Positions 52,200 through 60,831 of a DNA stretch of 64,000 nucleotides are shown here, piece by piece. Below the pieces are notes generated by a model. That model saw nothing but the letters and a program-made list of their open reading frames with translations. It did no database searches and was not told where the DNA came from. Both the position numbers and the translations under genes were made by a program. The first letter of the stretch is position 1; every line of letters begins with the position of its first letter. This DNA comes from Streptomyces sp. NBC_00461 (GTDB taxonomy: Bacteria > Actinomycetota > Actinomycetes > Streptomycetales > Streptomycetaceae): NCBI RefSeq assembly GCF_036013935.1, contig NZ_CP107902.1, positions 9,395,001 through 9,459,000 of the forward strand. Reading direction: 5' to 3'.

Positions 52200-53699
52200 A
52201 TGGCAGAGTCCCCGGACACCCCCGGCAAGAGAGCCACGGGGCGACAGCTCCAGGTGGAGACGCACGGCCTCGACGTCATCGCCGACGCCGAGCGCAAGGG
52301 CACTCCGCGGACCCTGTTCTGGCCCTGGTTCGGCGCCAACGTCTCCGTCCTTGGGCTGAGTTACGGCTCCTTCGCGCTCGGCTTCGGGATCTCCTTCTGG
52401 CAGGCGCTGGCCGCGGGCGTCATCGGTATCGTCTTCTCGTTCCTGCTCTGCGGCTTCGTCGCGGTGGCCGGCAAGCGCGGCTCCGCGCCGACCATGGTCC
52501 TCAGCCGGGCCGCGTACGGCGTGCGCGGCAACCGCCTTCCCTCGGTGGTCTCCTGGGTCCTCACCGTCGGCTGGGAGACCGTGCTGTGCGCGCTCGCCAC
52601 CATGGCCACCGCCACCGTCTTCGGCCGGCTCGGCTGGGGCGGCGGCACCGGGACCCAGGTCGTCGCCCTGATCCTGGTCGGCGCCCTCACCGTCGTCGGC
52701 GGAGTGATGGGCTTCGACCTCATCATGCGGCTGCAGACCGTGATCACCGTGGTGACCGGCGTCCTGACCGTCGTGTACATCGCGCTCGTCGCCGACCACA
52801 TCCACTGGGGCACCGTCAGCGCCCTCCCGGCGGGCTCCGCCCAGGAGTTCATCGGAGCCCTGGTGTTCATGATGACCGGCTTCGGTCTGGGCTGGGTCAA
52901 CGCCGCCGCCGACTACTCCCGCTATCTGCCCCGTAGTTCGTCCGGCCGGGGCGTGATCGGCTGGACCACCTTCGGCGCGTCCGTGGCACCGCTGCTCCTG
53001 CTGGTCTTCGGACTGCTGCTGGCGGGCTCCTCCAGCAAGCTCAACACGGCAGTCGCCGCCGACCCGATCGGCGCGCTCACGACCATCCTGCCCACCTGGT
53101 TCCTGGTCCCGTTCGCCGTCGTCGCGGTGCTCGGCCTGGTCGGCGGCGCGGTCCTCGACATCTACTCCTCCGGCCTCGCCCTGCTCTCCGCGGGCCTGCG
53201 CATCCCCCGCTACCTGGCCGCCTTCGTCGACGGCGTCCTGATGATCGCGGGCTCGATCTACATCGTCTTCTTCGCCGACGACTTCCTCGGCCAGTTCATG
53301 GGTTTCCTGACCACCCTTGGCGTCCCCATCGCCGCCTGGTGCGGCATCATGCTCGCCGACCTGGTCCTGCGCCGTCGTGACTACGACGAGGGCGACCTCT
53401 ACCGCCCCACCGGCCGCTACGGCGACGTGGCGGTCACGCCTGTGCTGCTAACCCTCGCCGCCACGGCCCTCGGGTGGGGCCTGGTCACCAACTCGGCCGC
53501 AGGCTGGCTGGACTGGCAGGGCTACCTCCTCGACCCCTTCGGCCTCGGTGGCAGGTCCGGCGCCTGGGCCTACGCCAACCTCGGCGTCCTCGGCGCGCTC
53601 GCACTCGGCTTCCTCGGCACCCTCGCCCTGAGCCGCACCCGCGTCCACGCACAGGAGGCGCAGGCCGCGAGCCCATCGGACGCGGGAGCGGTCGCATGA
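52200..53699 (+). CDS. NCS1-family cytosine/purine permease
   Basis: This 499-residue permease has about 12 membrane helices with LFWPWFGANVSVLGLSYGSF and the NCS1 motif NAAADYSRYLPRSSS. Its stop overlaps the isochorismatase start (ATGA), so the two form an operon. The family imports nucleobases and related heterocycles; the hydrolase partner suggests a pyrimidine- or amide-type substrate. An AGGT lies before the ATG. Confidence 0.86.
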   Translation: MAESPDTPGKRATGRQLQVETHGLDVIADAERKGTPRTLFWPWFGANVSVLGLSYGSFALGFGISFWQALAAGVIGIVFSFLLCGFVAVAGKRGSAPTMVLSRAAYGVRGNRLPSVVSWVLTVGWETVLCALATMATATVFGRLGWGGGTGTQVVALILVGALTVVGGVMGFDLIMRLQTVITVVTGVLTVVYIALVADHIHWGTVSALPAGSAQEFIGALVFMMTGFGLGWVNAAADYSRYLPRSSSGRGVIGWTTFGASVAPLLLLVFGLLLAGSSSKLNTAVAADPIGALTTILPTWFLVPFAVVAVLGLVGGAVLDIYSSGLALLSAGLRIPRYLAAFVDGVLMIAGSIYIVFFADDFLGQFMGFLTTLGVPIAAWCGIMLADLVLRRRDYDEGDLYRPTGRYGDVAVTPVLLTLAATALGWGLVTNSAAGWLDWQGYLLDPFGLGGRSGAWAYANLGVLGALALGFLGTLALSRTRVHAQEAQAASPSDAGAVA

Positions 53700-54265
53700 C
53701 GACCGGCCTGCTCGCCGTCATCGACATGCAGCGCGTCTTTGCCGAGCCCGACAGCCCCTGGGCCACTCCGCGCTTCGCCCAGGCCGCGGCAGGAGTACGA
53801 CGCCTGCTGCCGGCGTACGCAGAACGAGTCGCCTTCACCCGCTTCCTGGCCCCGGCCGAACCCGACGGCGCCTGGCGGGCCTACTACGAACAGTGGCCCT
53901 TCGCCCTCCAGCCGCCCGACGCCCGACTCTGGGAACTGGCCGACGAGTTCACCGACCGCGCCCAACACGTCGTCGACGCGGCCACCTTCGGCAAGTGGAC
54001 CCCCGAACTCGCCCGGCATGTAGGCCCCGAGCGCCGCCTGGTCCTGGCCGGCGTCAGCACCGACTGCTGCGTCCTGTCCACCGCGCTCGCCGCCGCCGAC
54101 GCCGGAGTCGAGGTGCTGGTCGCCGCCGACGCATGCGCCGGCGCGGACGACGACTCGCACGCCAAGGCCCTGCACGTGATGAACCTGTACCGCCCCCTGA
54201 TCCGCGTGACCACGGTCGCCGAACTACTGGACGGGCCGAGTCCACCGTCGTCGAGGATCCCCTGA
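53696..54265 (+). CDS. Isochorismatase/nicotinamidase-like hydrolase
   Basis: This 189-residue cysteine hydrolase has the catalytic triad residues Asp10 (VIDMQ), Lys in FGKWTPE and Cys in VSTDCCVLS. These match the nicotinamidase/isochorismatase fold that hydrolyses amides or vinyl ethers. It overlaps the NCS1 permease stop. Uptake and hydrolysis of a carbamoyl, ureido or nucleobase-derived compound is a fair guess. The stop codon is formed by the first unit of a GATCCCCT tandem array. Confidence 0.85.
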   Translation: MTTGLLAVIDMQRVFAEPDSPWATPRFAQAAAGVRRLLPAYAERVAFTRFLAPAEPDGAWRAYYEQWPFALQPPDARLWELADEFTDRAQHVVDAATFGKWTPELARHVGPERRLVLAGVSTDCCVLSTALAAADAGVEVLVAADACAGADDDSHAKALHVMNLYRPLIRVTTVAELLDGPSPPSSRIP

Positions 54266-54311
54266 TCCCCTGATCCCCTGATCCCTTGATCCCCTGATCC
54301 CTTGATCTCCT
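54256..54311. repeat. 8-bp tandem repeat (GATCCCCT, seven copies)
   Basis: Seven near-identical 8-base units begin four codons before the isochorismatase stop and continue beyond it; the TGA is in the first unit. A different 8-base array (CTTGACGG) lies upstream of the same operon. No gene is seen in the rest of 54312-54471. Confidence 0.9.
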
Positions 54312-54471
54312 GAGGCGATTCACCAGGTGACTTCTCTCGGTTACCTCCCCCGGTGATTCCTCACGGAGAGGAGGAATGGGCCCGTCCGGATCGGGTACGC
54401 GAGCAGAACCGCGCCCGGGACCGATCTTGTCCCGGCCGGCCCGTACGACCGCCGCTACCAGGGGATCCGCC

Positions 54472-54873
54472 ATGGAGATACCTGCCAACGACCACACCGT
54501 CACCCCGGCTCGGCAGGCGCTGGACGCGCTGGCCGTGAACACCGAGGACATTCAGGCGCTGGACACGCTCGCCGGCAGCGAGGTGCTGGTTCCCGTGCCC
54601 GACGACGCGAACCAGGAGGATGCCAGGGACCCCGGCGCCGTGGCGCTGCCGGTGCTGGAGCAGCCGGACGGCGACCCGGTGGTGCCCGTGTTCACCTCCG
54701 AGGGGGAGATGGCCGGGATGCTGCCGTTCGTCTCCCGTTACCGCCTGGTGCCGCTGGGCGCGCTCGCCTCGCAGTGGCCTGCCGACGATCTGTCGCTCAC
54801 CATCGACGCCGGATCCGAGCATCCGCTTACGCTCACCTCGGAGGGCGTGCGGACCCTGCTGGCCCGGCCCTGA
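54472..54873 (+). CDS. SseB-like protein
   Basis: This 133-residue soluble protein has the SseB N-terminal pattern: LDTLAGSEVLVPVPDD early, then PVFTSEGEMAGMLPF and RYRLVPLGALA. SseB-fold proteins have a poorly known role and in streptomycetes are often linked to secretion or stress functions. AGGGGAT lies seven bases upstream of the ATG. Function is not assigned. Confidence 0.7.
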   Translation: MEIPANDHTVTPARQALDALAVNTEDIQALDTLAGSEVLVPVPDDANQEDARDPGAVALPVLEQPDGDPVVPVFTSEGEMAGMLPFVSRYRLVPLGALASQWPADDLSLTIDAGSEHPLTLTSEGVRTLLARP

Positions 54874-55059
54874 CGCGGCAGCCGAGCCCGGGAAAGGGGG
54901 CGGGTGGTGGCCTCCCGCTCCCGCACCCCGGATCCCACACGGCCCGGAACACAGCGGATTCCGGCATTTATGTCGCGTAGGCAGCCCGGCGCCTTTGGAC
55001 CGCAGCGGTCCCGGTCCCGATCTCGGTCCTGGCCCGGCCGTGCGCAGTACCGTGATCGT

Positions 55060-55494
55060 ATGGAACAGCGCATCACACTGATCACGCTGGGAGTCTCCGA
55101 TCTCGCGCGCGCCAAGGCCTTCTACGAGGCCCTGGGCTGGCGCGGACAGGAAGTCGAGGAGACCGTCTTCTTCCAGGCGGGCGGGCTGGGGCTGGTGCTG
55201 TGGAGCCGTGACGCGCTCGCCCGGGACTGTGGTCTGGAGCCCGCTCCGGCGAGTGGTTTCGGCGGGATCGTCCTCGCGCACAACGTCCGGTCCGAGGCAG
55301 AGGTCGACGCTCTGCTGGCGGCCGTGCGGCGGGCCGGCGGGACCATCACCAAGCCCGCGGCCACCAACGCCATCGGCTTCTACTCCAGCGCCTTCGTCGA
55401 TCCGGACGGCCATGCCTGGGAGATCGCCCACAACCCCGGATTCCCCCTCGCCGAGGACGGCTCGGTCACTCTCCCCGACTTCGGCAACCCGTAG
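55060..55494 (+). CDS. VOC-family (glyoxalase/bleomycin-resistance-like) protein
   Basis: This 144-residue protein has the VOC pattern ITLITLGVSDLARAKAFYEA, then FFQAGGLGLVLWSRDAL, and the C-terminal SSAFVDPDGHAWEIAHN. The His/Glu metal ligands are partly present (DGHAWE). A single short domain implies a homodimer. Substrate is unknown. Confidence 0.8.
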   Translation: MEQRITLITLGVSDLARAKAFYEALGWRGQEVEETVFFQAGGLGLVLWSRDALARDCGLEPAPASGFGGIVLAHNVRSEAEVDALLAAVRRAGGTITKPAATNAIGFYSSAFVDPDGHAWEIAHNPGFPLAEDGSVTLPDFGNP

Positions 55495-55583
55495 CCGCGG
55501 GCGTCGCGCCGCAGGGTGACGTAGCGGCATCGTGCCGCGCGTTCCTCCAACTCCGGCTGACTGCAAGGAAGTTGGACGTGGCA

Positions 55584-55796
55584 TCAGGCGACGGTCGGCG
55601 CACCGTCTCGCCCCTTCGCGCCGTACGCACGCAGCCCGCCCTCCAACAGGGCGAAGCCGCGCTCGGCCAGCCGGTGGACGTCGGTCGCGAGCCGGGACGG
55701 TTCACCGTCGGAGTCGTCGGAGAGGACGTGCTGCCGGACGTGGGCGATCAGGGCCCGGTGGACCCCGAAGAGGGCGTCCGCCGCGACCCGGGCGCA
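55584..55796 (-). pseudogene. C-terminal remnant of a TetR-family regulator
   Basis: The last 68 or so codons of a reverse-strand gene encode RVAADALFGVHRALIAHVRQ, then LATDVHRLAERGFALLEGGL, and a stop, the usual TetR C-terminal helix pair. The N-terminal HTH half is absent; its place is taken by the forward nitroreductase gene. It is probably a broken gene. Confidence 0.6.
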
Positions 55797-55859
55797 ATGG
55801 ATCCGCCGAACGCCGCAAGGGACGACGGAACTCACGATCAAACAGGCGAGTGGAGACCG

Positions 55860-56273
55860 ATGAACGACCGCACCTACCTCAAACCGCCCTGGATGCAACG
55901 GCACGTCGGGAACCGTCTGGCGCCGCTGTTCGGGAGGTCCCTCGTGTCCCGGCTCTCGGTGCGCGGCCGCCGCAGCGGGCAGTGGCGCACCGTGCCCGTC
56001 GCCGTCCTGGAGCACGAGGGCGAGCGCTACCTCGTCTCCTACCGCGGCCTGAGCGACTGGGCACTGAACCTGCGCACCTCGCCCGACTGCCGGCTGACCG
56101 TCCGAGGCCGCGCCGAGGATCTCACCGCGGAGGAGGTGCCCGAGGCCGACCGTCCGCCCCTGATGACGGCCTATAGGGAGAAGTACGGCACCATGCCCAC
56201 GGTCTCCGCGGTCCTGACCGCGCTGCCCGACCCTGCCGACCATCCGGTCTTCCGCCTCCGCGGCCGACGCTGA
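55860..56273 (+). CDS. F420-dependent nitroreductase (Ddn-like)
   Basis: This 137-residue protein is of the deazaflavin (F420H2)-dependent nitroreductase family: LSVRGRRSGQWRTVPVAVLE, GERYLVSYRGLSDWALNLRT, RGRAEDL, ending in PVFRLRGR. These single-domain split beta-barrel proteins reduce quinones or nitro compounds with F420H2 in actinobacteria. No F420-related gene is adjacent. Confidence 0.82.
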   Translation: MNDRTYLKPPWMQRHVGNRLAPLFGRSLVSRLSVRGRRSGQWRTVPVAVLEHEGERYLVSYRGLSDWALNLRTSPDCRLTVRGRAEDLTAEEVPEADRPPLMTAYREKYGTMPTVSAVLTALPDPADHPVFRLRGRR

Positions 56274-56306
56274 TCACCCCACCCCGAAGCGGTTCACAAT
56301 GGCCGC

Positions 56307-57419
56307 ATGGAATGGATCTCCGGCGTGGCGGGCGGGCTGCTCCTGGCGGTCCTGTTCGTCAACGTACTGCGCACCCTCGTGGTGCCCCGCGGTCTCTACT
56401 CGGTCCTGGTGTTCCGGCTGTGGTGGCTGCTGCGCCGACTACTGCGGCTCGCGGCACCGCGCGGCGGCTACGACGCCATCGACCGCGCGCAGACCTGGCT
56501 CGCCCCGCTGATCCTGATCGGCATGCTCGCGACCTGGCTCGGCGGAGCACTGGTGGGCTACGGGCTGCTCTTCCACGCCGTGCCCGGGCTCGCCTGGGGC
56601 AACTCCTTCCGGGAAGCGGGCTCCAGCCTGCTCACCCTCGGCTTCGCCAGCGGCGACAGGCTGCGCCTGTCCGCACTCGACTTCCTCGCCGCGGCCACCG
56701 GGCCCGTCCTCATCGCCCTGCAGATCGCCTACCTGCCCACCCTGTACGCCGCCTACAACCGCCGCGAGCTGGAGGTGACCCTGCTGCAGTCACGGGCCGG
56801 TGAGCCCGCCTGGGGCCCTGAGATCCTGGCCAGGCAGTGGCTGGTCGACACCGAGTCCGCGCTGCCCGAGCTGTACCGGGCCTGGGAGCGGCTGGCCTCC
56901 GACATGGGGGAGAGCCACTCGACGTATCCCGTCCTCATCGCGTTTCGCTCGCCTCGTCCGTACCGCCACTGGCTGGTCGGCCTGGTCGCCGTCATGGACG
57001 CGGCGGCCATGCAGCTCGCGCTCACCCCGCACACCGCCCCGCCGGAGGCGCGCCTCGTGCTGCGGGCCGGCTTCATCGCGCTGCGCGACATCGCCCGCGC
57101 CCTGCGCCTGCCCTTCGACCCCGACCCCGCCCCGGACGCACCCATCCGGCTCACCTGCGCCGAGTTCGACGAGGCGGTCGCGATGCTGGAGGCGGCGGGC
57201 TTCGGCGCCGACCGCACCACCCTTCAGGCATGGCCGCACTTCCACGGCTGGCGGGTCAACTACGAGGCGATCGCCTACGAACTCTGCCGCCGCTGCGACG
57301 CGGTACCCGCCCTGTGGACCGGCCCACGCGACTTCGCCTCGACTCCGATTCCGCCGCGCAGACCGGCCGACCGGCGACCTGGCGAAGGGCGTGCGGGGCT
57401 GCCGCCGGGGAGCGGGTGA
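56307..57419 (+). CDS. Membrane protein with ion-channel-like pore segment
   Basis: This 370-residue protein has four N-terminal membrane helices: GGLLLAVLFVNVLRTLVV, then LAPLILIGMLATWLGGALVG, and a loop SSLLTLGFASGD before a further helix (LDFLAAATGPVLIALQIAYL). The TLGFASGD loop resembles, but differs from, the TVGYGD-type selectivity filter. A 200-residue cytoplasmic domain follows. It may be a channel-like transporter. The ATG at 56307 is the natural start. Function is tentative. Confidence 0.65.
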   Translation: MEWISGVAGGLLLAVLFVNVLRTLVVPRGLYSVLVFRLWWLLRRLLRLAAPRGGYDAIDRAQTWLAPLILIGMLATWLGGALVGYGLLFHAVPGLAWGNSFREAGSSLLTLGFASGDRLRLSALDFLAAATGPVLIALQIAYLPTLYAAYNRRELEVTLLQSRAGEPAWGPEILARQWLVDTESALPELYRAWERLASDMGESHSTYPVLIAFRSPRPYRHWLVGLVAVMDAAAMQLALTPHTAPPEARLVLRAGFIALRDIARALRLPFDPDPAPDAPIRLTCAEFDEAVAMLEAAGFGADRTTLQAWPHFHGWRVNYEAIAYELCRRCDAVPALWTGPRDFASTPIPPRRPADRRPGEGRAGLPPGSG

Positions 57420-57444
57420 GGGGAGAGCGGCGGGGTGTGCGGCG

Positions 57445-58362
57445 TCATGCCGTCGTGGCCGGGACCGGGTGGGGGAAGGTGACGCCGGTCAGTTCCTCCG
57501 AGAGGGTCCACAAGCGGCGGGCGGCCGCCGGGTCGCTGGCTGCCTGCGAGCGGCCGACCAGGGTCGGGGCGCCGCGCATCTCGCCGAGGCCGTCCGGACC
57601 GACGTAGCTCGCGCCGGGCAGGTCCTGGACGGCGGCGTACAGCGTGGGCAGTGCGCCCGCCTTGCTGTCCTGGGCCACGAAGCGGTTGGTCATCTGCATG
57701 AGAGCACGCCGCAGCGCACTGCCGTCGTGGCTCTGAAGGCTGGTCGCGGCGTACCCCGGGTGCGCCGCGAGGGCACGTACGGACGAGCCCGACTCGGCGA
57801 GGCGGCGCTGGAGTTCGAGAGTGAAGAGCAGGTTGGCCAGCTTGGACTGGCTGTACGCCTTCATGGGCGCGTACTCGCCGGTGAGGTTGAGGTTGTCGAA
57901 GTGGATCCGTGGGCTGCCCGGGAACTTGTGCGCGCCGGACGCCACCGTCACCACCCGGTCGGTGACATGGTGCAGCAGCAGGTTCGTCAGGGCGAAGTGG
58001 CCCAGGTGATTCGTGCCGAACTGCGTCTCGAAGCCGTCCTTCGTGGCGGACTCCGGGATGTTCATGATGCCGGCGTTGTTGACGAGCAGATCCAGGTCGC
58101 CCTGCCAGCCCGCGGCGAACTCGCGCACGGAGGTGAGATCGGCGAGGTCGAGCCTGCGCACCTCCACGCTCCCGTTCACCCGCGCGGCCGCGGCCTCGCC
58201 GCGCTTGGGGTCCCGTACGGCGAGCACCACATGCGCGCCCGCACCGGCCAGTGCCTCGACGGTCGCGATGCCGAGCCCGCTGTTGGCGCCGGTCACGACC
58301 GCGGTGCGGCCGGTCTGGTCAGCGATGTCGGTGATGTTCCACTTGCTGGGTTGAGTAGCCAT
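57445..58362 (-). CDS. SDR-family oxidoreductase (retinol-dehydrogenase-like)
   Basis: This 305-residue short-chain dehydrogenase has TGANSGLGIATVEALAGAG, NNAGIM, VASGAHKF and the catalytic YSQSK. The extended C-terminus (EELTGVTFPH) is typical of the retinol-dehydrogenase-like SDR branch in streptomycetes. Its divergent TetR gene and three CAACAATG repeats at 58384-58427 indicate repressor control. The physiological substrate is unknown. Confidence 0.86.
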   Translation of the reverse strand: MATQPSKWNITDIADQTGRTAVVTGANSGLGIATVEALAGAGAHVVLAVRDPKRGEAAAARVNGSVEVRRLDLADLTSVREFAAGWQGDLDLLVNNAGIMNIPESATKDGFETQFGTNHLGHFALTNLLLHHVTDRVVTVASGAHKFPGSPRIHFDNLNLTGEYAPMKAYSQSKLANLLFTLELQRRLAESGSSVRALAAHPGYAATSLQSHDGSALRRALMQMTNRFVAQDSKAGALPTLYAAVQDLPGASYVGPDGLGEMRGAPTLVGRSQAASDPAAARRLWTLSEELTGVTFPHPVPATTA

Positions 58363-58383
58363 GACCGCTAATGTAGGCGGCGC

Positions 58384-58427
58384 CAACAATGCTGTCAATG
58401 ACAACAATGGTGACGCTGTCAACAATG
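58384..58427. promoter_or_regulatory. Three CAACAATG repeats at exact 18-base spacing
   Basis: CAACAATG occurs at 58384-58391, 58402-58409 and 58420-58427. Between the first two lies TGTCAATGACA, a small dyad. The array covers the promoter between the SDR and TetR genes and is probably the TetR operator; TGTCAAC also occurs in the 37259 array and at 35984. Confidence 0.7.
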
Positions 58428-58441
58428 TGGGCGGCATAAAC

Positions 58442-59071
58442 ATGACCGATACACTGACGCCCATGCACACCCGCACTCGCCGCTACCACCACGGAGATCT
58501 CCGTGCCGCCCTGCTCACCCGTGCCGAGGAGACGCTCCGGGAGAAGGGGCCGGCCGCGCTGTCGCTGCGTGAACTCGCCCGCGACCTCGGCGTCAGCCAT
58601 GCCGCGCCGAGCCGTCACTTCAAGGACAAGCAGGCACTGCTGGACGCGCTGGCGCTGACCGGGTTCGAGCGGCTGACCGCTGTCCTGGAAGCGTCACAGG
58701 ACGGTGCCGGAGAGACGTTCGCCAAGCGGCTGGACGCGATGGTCCGCACGTATGTGGGCTTCGCAAGGGACAACGCCGAACTGCTCGACCTGATGTACTC
58801 GATCAAGCACGACCCGGCAGCCTCCGATGCGCTGGTGGAGGCCACGCACCGCTGGTCCGACCTGGTCGTCCGGCTGATCGGCGACGGGCAGGTCCGGGGA
58901 GAGGTGCGGGAGGGGCCGGTGGAGCGCGTCGGCCTCCCGGTGTTCGCTGCCCTCCATGGCTACGCCGACCTCGCGGCCACCGGCATGCTGCCCTCGGAGG
59001 TGGACGAGCACGGGCTGGACGAGGTGATCGCGTTCATGCTCCGAGGGTGTGTGCCTCGGGACGTCCTGTAA
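58442..59071 (+). CDS. TetR-family regulator
   Basis: This 209-residue regulator has the HTH region LSLRELARDLGVSHAAPSRHF after RRYHHGDLRAALL, a well known TetR subgroup. A TetR_C ligand domain follows. Divergent from the SDR gene, it should repress both via the CAACAATG array. A second ATG seven codons in is possible. The recognition helix (VSHAAPSRHF) resembles that of the TetR at 35226 (ADHTAVLRHF). Confidence 0.85.
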   Translation: MTDTLTPMHTRTRRYHHGDLRAALLTRAEETLREKGPAALSLRELARDLGVSHAAPSRHFKDKQALLDALALTGFERLTAVLEASQDGAGETFAKRLDAMVRTYVGFARDNAELLDLMYSIKHDPAASDALVEATHRWSDLVVRLIGDGQVRGEVREGPVERVGLPVFAALHGYADLAATGMLPSEVDEHGLDEVIAFMLRGCVPRDVL

Positions 59072-59193
59072 CCCGCCGCGAGGAGCTGGACGATCTCGTC
59101 CCCCGGCACCGCCTGGGGGCCGCCCTCGTCGGCCGTCCGTACGCGAGGGCGGAGTGCGTGGTCCCGGAGGGCGGGAAGTGCGGTACGTCGGCC

Positions 59194-59613
59194 CTAACGA
59201 CCCGGCGAATCCTGGGGCGCGGGCCGGTCGCCCAGCAGCCGGGCCAGCACCTCACGCTGCAGCGGCAGCGCCTCGGCGTGCAGGTCGCGGCCCTTGCCGG
59301 TCAGGGCGACCCACACGCCGCGCCGGTCCTCCACGCAGACGGAACGCTCCACCAGGCCGTCCTTCTCCAGTCGGCCGATGAGCCGGGATAGTGCGCTCTG
59401 GCTGAGATGGACCCGTCCCGCGAGGTTCTGCACCCGGCAGTGGTCACCCGCGGCGGGCGTCTCGGACGCCAGGATGTCGAGCACCTCGAAGTCGCTCGCG
59501 CCCAGGCCGTGCGGGTGCAGGGCTCGGTCGATCTCGCACATCGTGCGCGCGTGGACGGAGAGGATGTCCCGCCACACGTCCTCCAGCCGTCCATCTGCCG
59601 TCGTCGCTGCCAT
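59194..59613 (-). CDS. MarR-family regulator
   Basis: This 139-residue winged-helix regulator has LAGRVHLSQSALSRLIGRLE as recognition helix and VCVEDRRGVWVALTGKGRDL as wing. A typical MarR length. ATTGA and TCAAT half-sites lie about 30 bases before its start, consistent with autoregulation. It likely controls itself and the neighbouring VOC gene in response to a phenolic ligand. Confidence 0.85.
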   Translation of the reverse strand: MAATTADGRLEDVWRDILSVHARTMCEIDRALHPHGLGASDFEVLDILASETPAAGDHCRVQNLAGRVHLSQSALSRLIGRLEKDGLVERSVCVEDRRGVWVALTGKGRDLHAEALPLQREVLARLLGDRPAPQDSPGR

Positions 59614-59643
59614 ACCCGCACGGTAACACCGAAACAAGCGTTT

Positions 59644-59661
59644 ATTGAGCATGCAATCAAT
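59644..59661. promoter_or_regulatory. Candidate MarR operator
   Basis: ATTGA-N8-TCAAT with GCATGC near the centre lies in the promoter of the MarR gene. The sequence resembles TTGCATGCAA-type MarR sites. Autoregulation is inferred. Confidence 0.4.
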
Positions 59662-59704
59662 GCGGGTGCATGCGGATTGAGGGCCGGAGGCGCCGGACGT
59701 GGCG

Positions 59705-60055
59705 TCAGGCGGAGGGATCCTGGAGCAGTCCGACGAGGTTGCCGTCCGCGTCCTTGACGAAGGCGATCAGCCTCCCGCCACCGACGTCCTGCACGTCCTG
59801 CAGCATCTCGGCGCCGGCGTCGACCAGTGCGGCGAGCCGCCCCCGGATGTCGGAGACGTGCCAGTACGGCACCGGGCCGGTCATGCCCTTCGCGTGCCCG
59901 TTGGGGTCGAGGCCGACGTCCTGGCCGGCGTCCTTGAAGCCGACGTAGTACGGCTCGTCGGCGTACGGCTCCACCTCCAGCAGGGCGCTGAACAGGGCCT
60001 TCGCTCGGGCGATGTCCTTGACGGGGTAGATGATCGTCTTGAGGCCAGCGGTCAT
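59705..60055 (-). CDS. VOC-family (glyoxalase-like) protein
   Basis: This 116-residue protein has IIYPVKDIARAKALFSALL, then YYVGFKDAGQDVGLDPNG and VGLLQDPSA at the C-terminus, a compact vicinal-oxygen-chelate domain. GAGGAG precedes the ATG. It may be under control of the adjacent MarR protein. Substrate unknown. Confidence 0.8.
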   Translation of the reverse strand: MTAGLKTIIYPVKDIARAKALFSALLEVEPYADEPYYVGFKDAGQDVGLDPNGHAKGMTGPVPYWHVSDIRGRLAALVDAGAEMLQDVQDVGGGRLIAFVKDADGNLVGLLQDPSA

Positions 60056-60484
60056 GGCGTGCTCCTCGGCAGTGGGTGAACCGGCGGATTTCGTCGGTGG
60101 TTTCACGCTAGGGCCCAAGGGCGGGGCATGGCTTCTTCGATCCTGACCGGTTGCGCACGATCGGGCGTCCGTCACCCGCAGTCGGCAGCAGGTAGCCGAA
60201 TCTGTCCGCGCTGCCGTACCGGTACGGGGAAGGTCGGCGCGGTCCCGAGAGCGCGCTGCCGGCGATGGCGCGGTTCAGTCATCGCTGAGCCAGAAAGTGA
60301 GGTGCCGGGTGCGGGGGAGCGGCCTGGCTCCCGCCCGTGTTCCTGGAGGTGGGGCCGCACAGCCCTGTGCCGGATGGGCCGTACGTTCCCGGACAAGGGC
60401 GGTCGAATGCCCTACGCGGCGGTGCGGGCTGCGGGACAGTGTGAAGACGCGGTATGTGGTGGTCCGTCCGGAGAGGGGGACGAC
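60056..60484. other. 429-base spacer without a supported gene
   Basis: The frames are GC-biased and no family is recognisable. A short reverse frame ending in HLTFWLSDD could be a remnant, but the evidence is weak. The GAGAGGGGG ribosome site of the ArsR-like gene is at the right edge. Confidence 0.4.
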
Positions 60485-60772
60485 GTGTTGAGGACTTCCG
60501 TCAGTGAGAAGCGGCTGGTCATCCTGGAGTGGCTGAAGGATCCGGTCGTGCATTTTCCGCCGCAGCCGCACGGTGACCCCGTCGAGGACGGCGTCACCGC
60601 GGACGCCGTGGCCGCCAGGCTCGGCGTGCCCCGGGCGGTCGCCACCACTCATCTCGACCTGCTCGCGGACGTCGGCCTGCTGCAGACCCGCAGGATCCGG
60701 TGGCGCACCTACTACCGGCGGGACGAGGTGCGGATCGCCGAGGTCGCGCGCATGTTCGAGAAGGGTTGGTAG
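60485..60772 (+). CDS. ArsR-type helix-turn-helix regulator
   Basis: This 95-residue winged-helix protein has EKRLVILEWLKDPVVHFPPQ at the N-terminus, followed by VTADAVAARLGVPRAVATTH and LLADVGLLQTRRIRWRTYYR, an ArsR-like core. No metal-binding Cys pair is present, so it probably does not sense metals. The GTG start has GAGAGGGGG upstream. The target is unknown. Confidence 0.8.
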   Translation: MLRTSVSEKRLVILEWLKDPVVHFPPQPHGDPVEDGVTADAVAARLGVPRAVATTHLDLLADVGLLQTRRIRWRTYYRRDEVRIAEVARMFEKGW

Positions 60773-60831
60773 GCGGCGACAGGGCGAGAGGAACCGACGC
60801 ATGCTCGGCTCCCGGAGTCTGCGGCCTCACC

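Noticed and set aside
52106..54311. The two 8-bp arrays as transposon ends or attachment sites
   Set aside because: The two arrays have different sequence, no inverted-repeat ends and no transposase or integrase nearby.
56800..58371. Long forward frame running through the membrane-protein and SDR genes
   Set aside because: It is in the wrong frame of both genes and its translation is Arg/Pro/Ser low-complexity.
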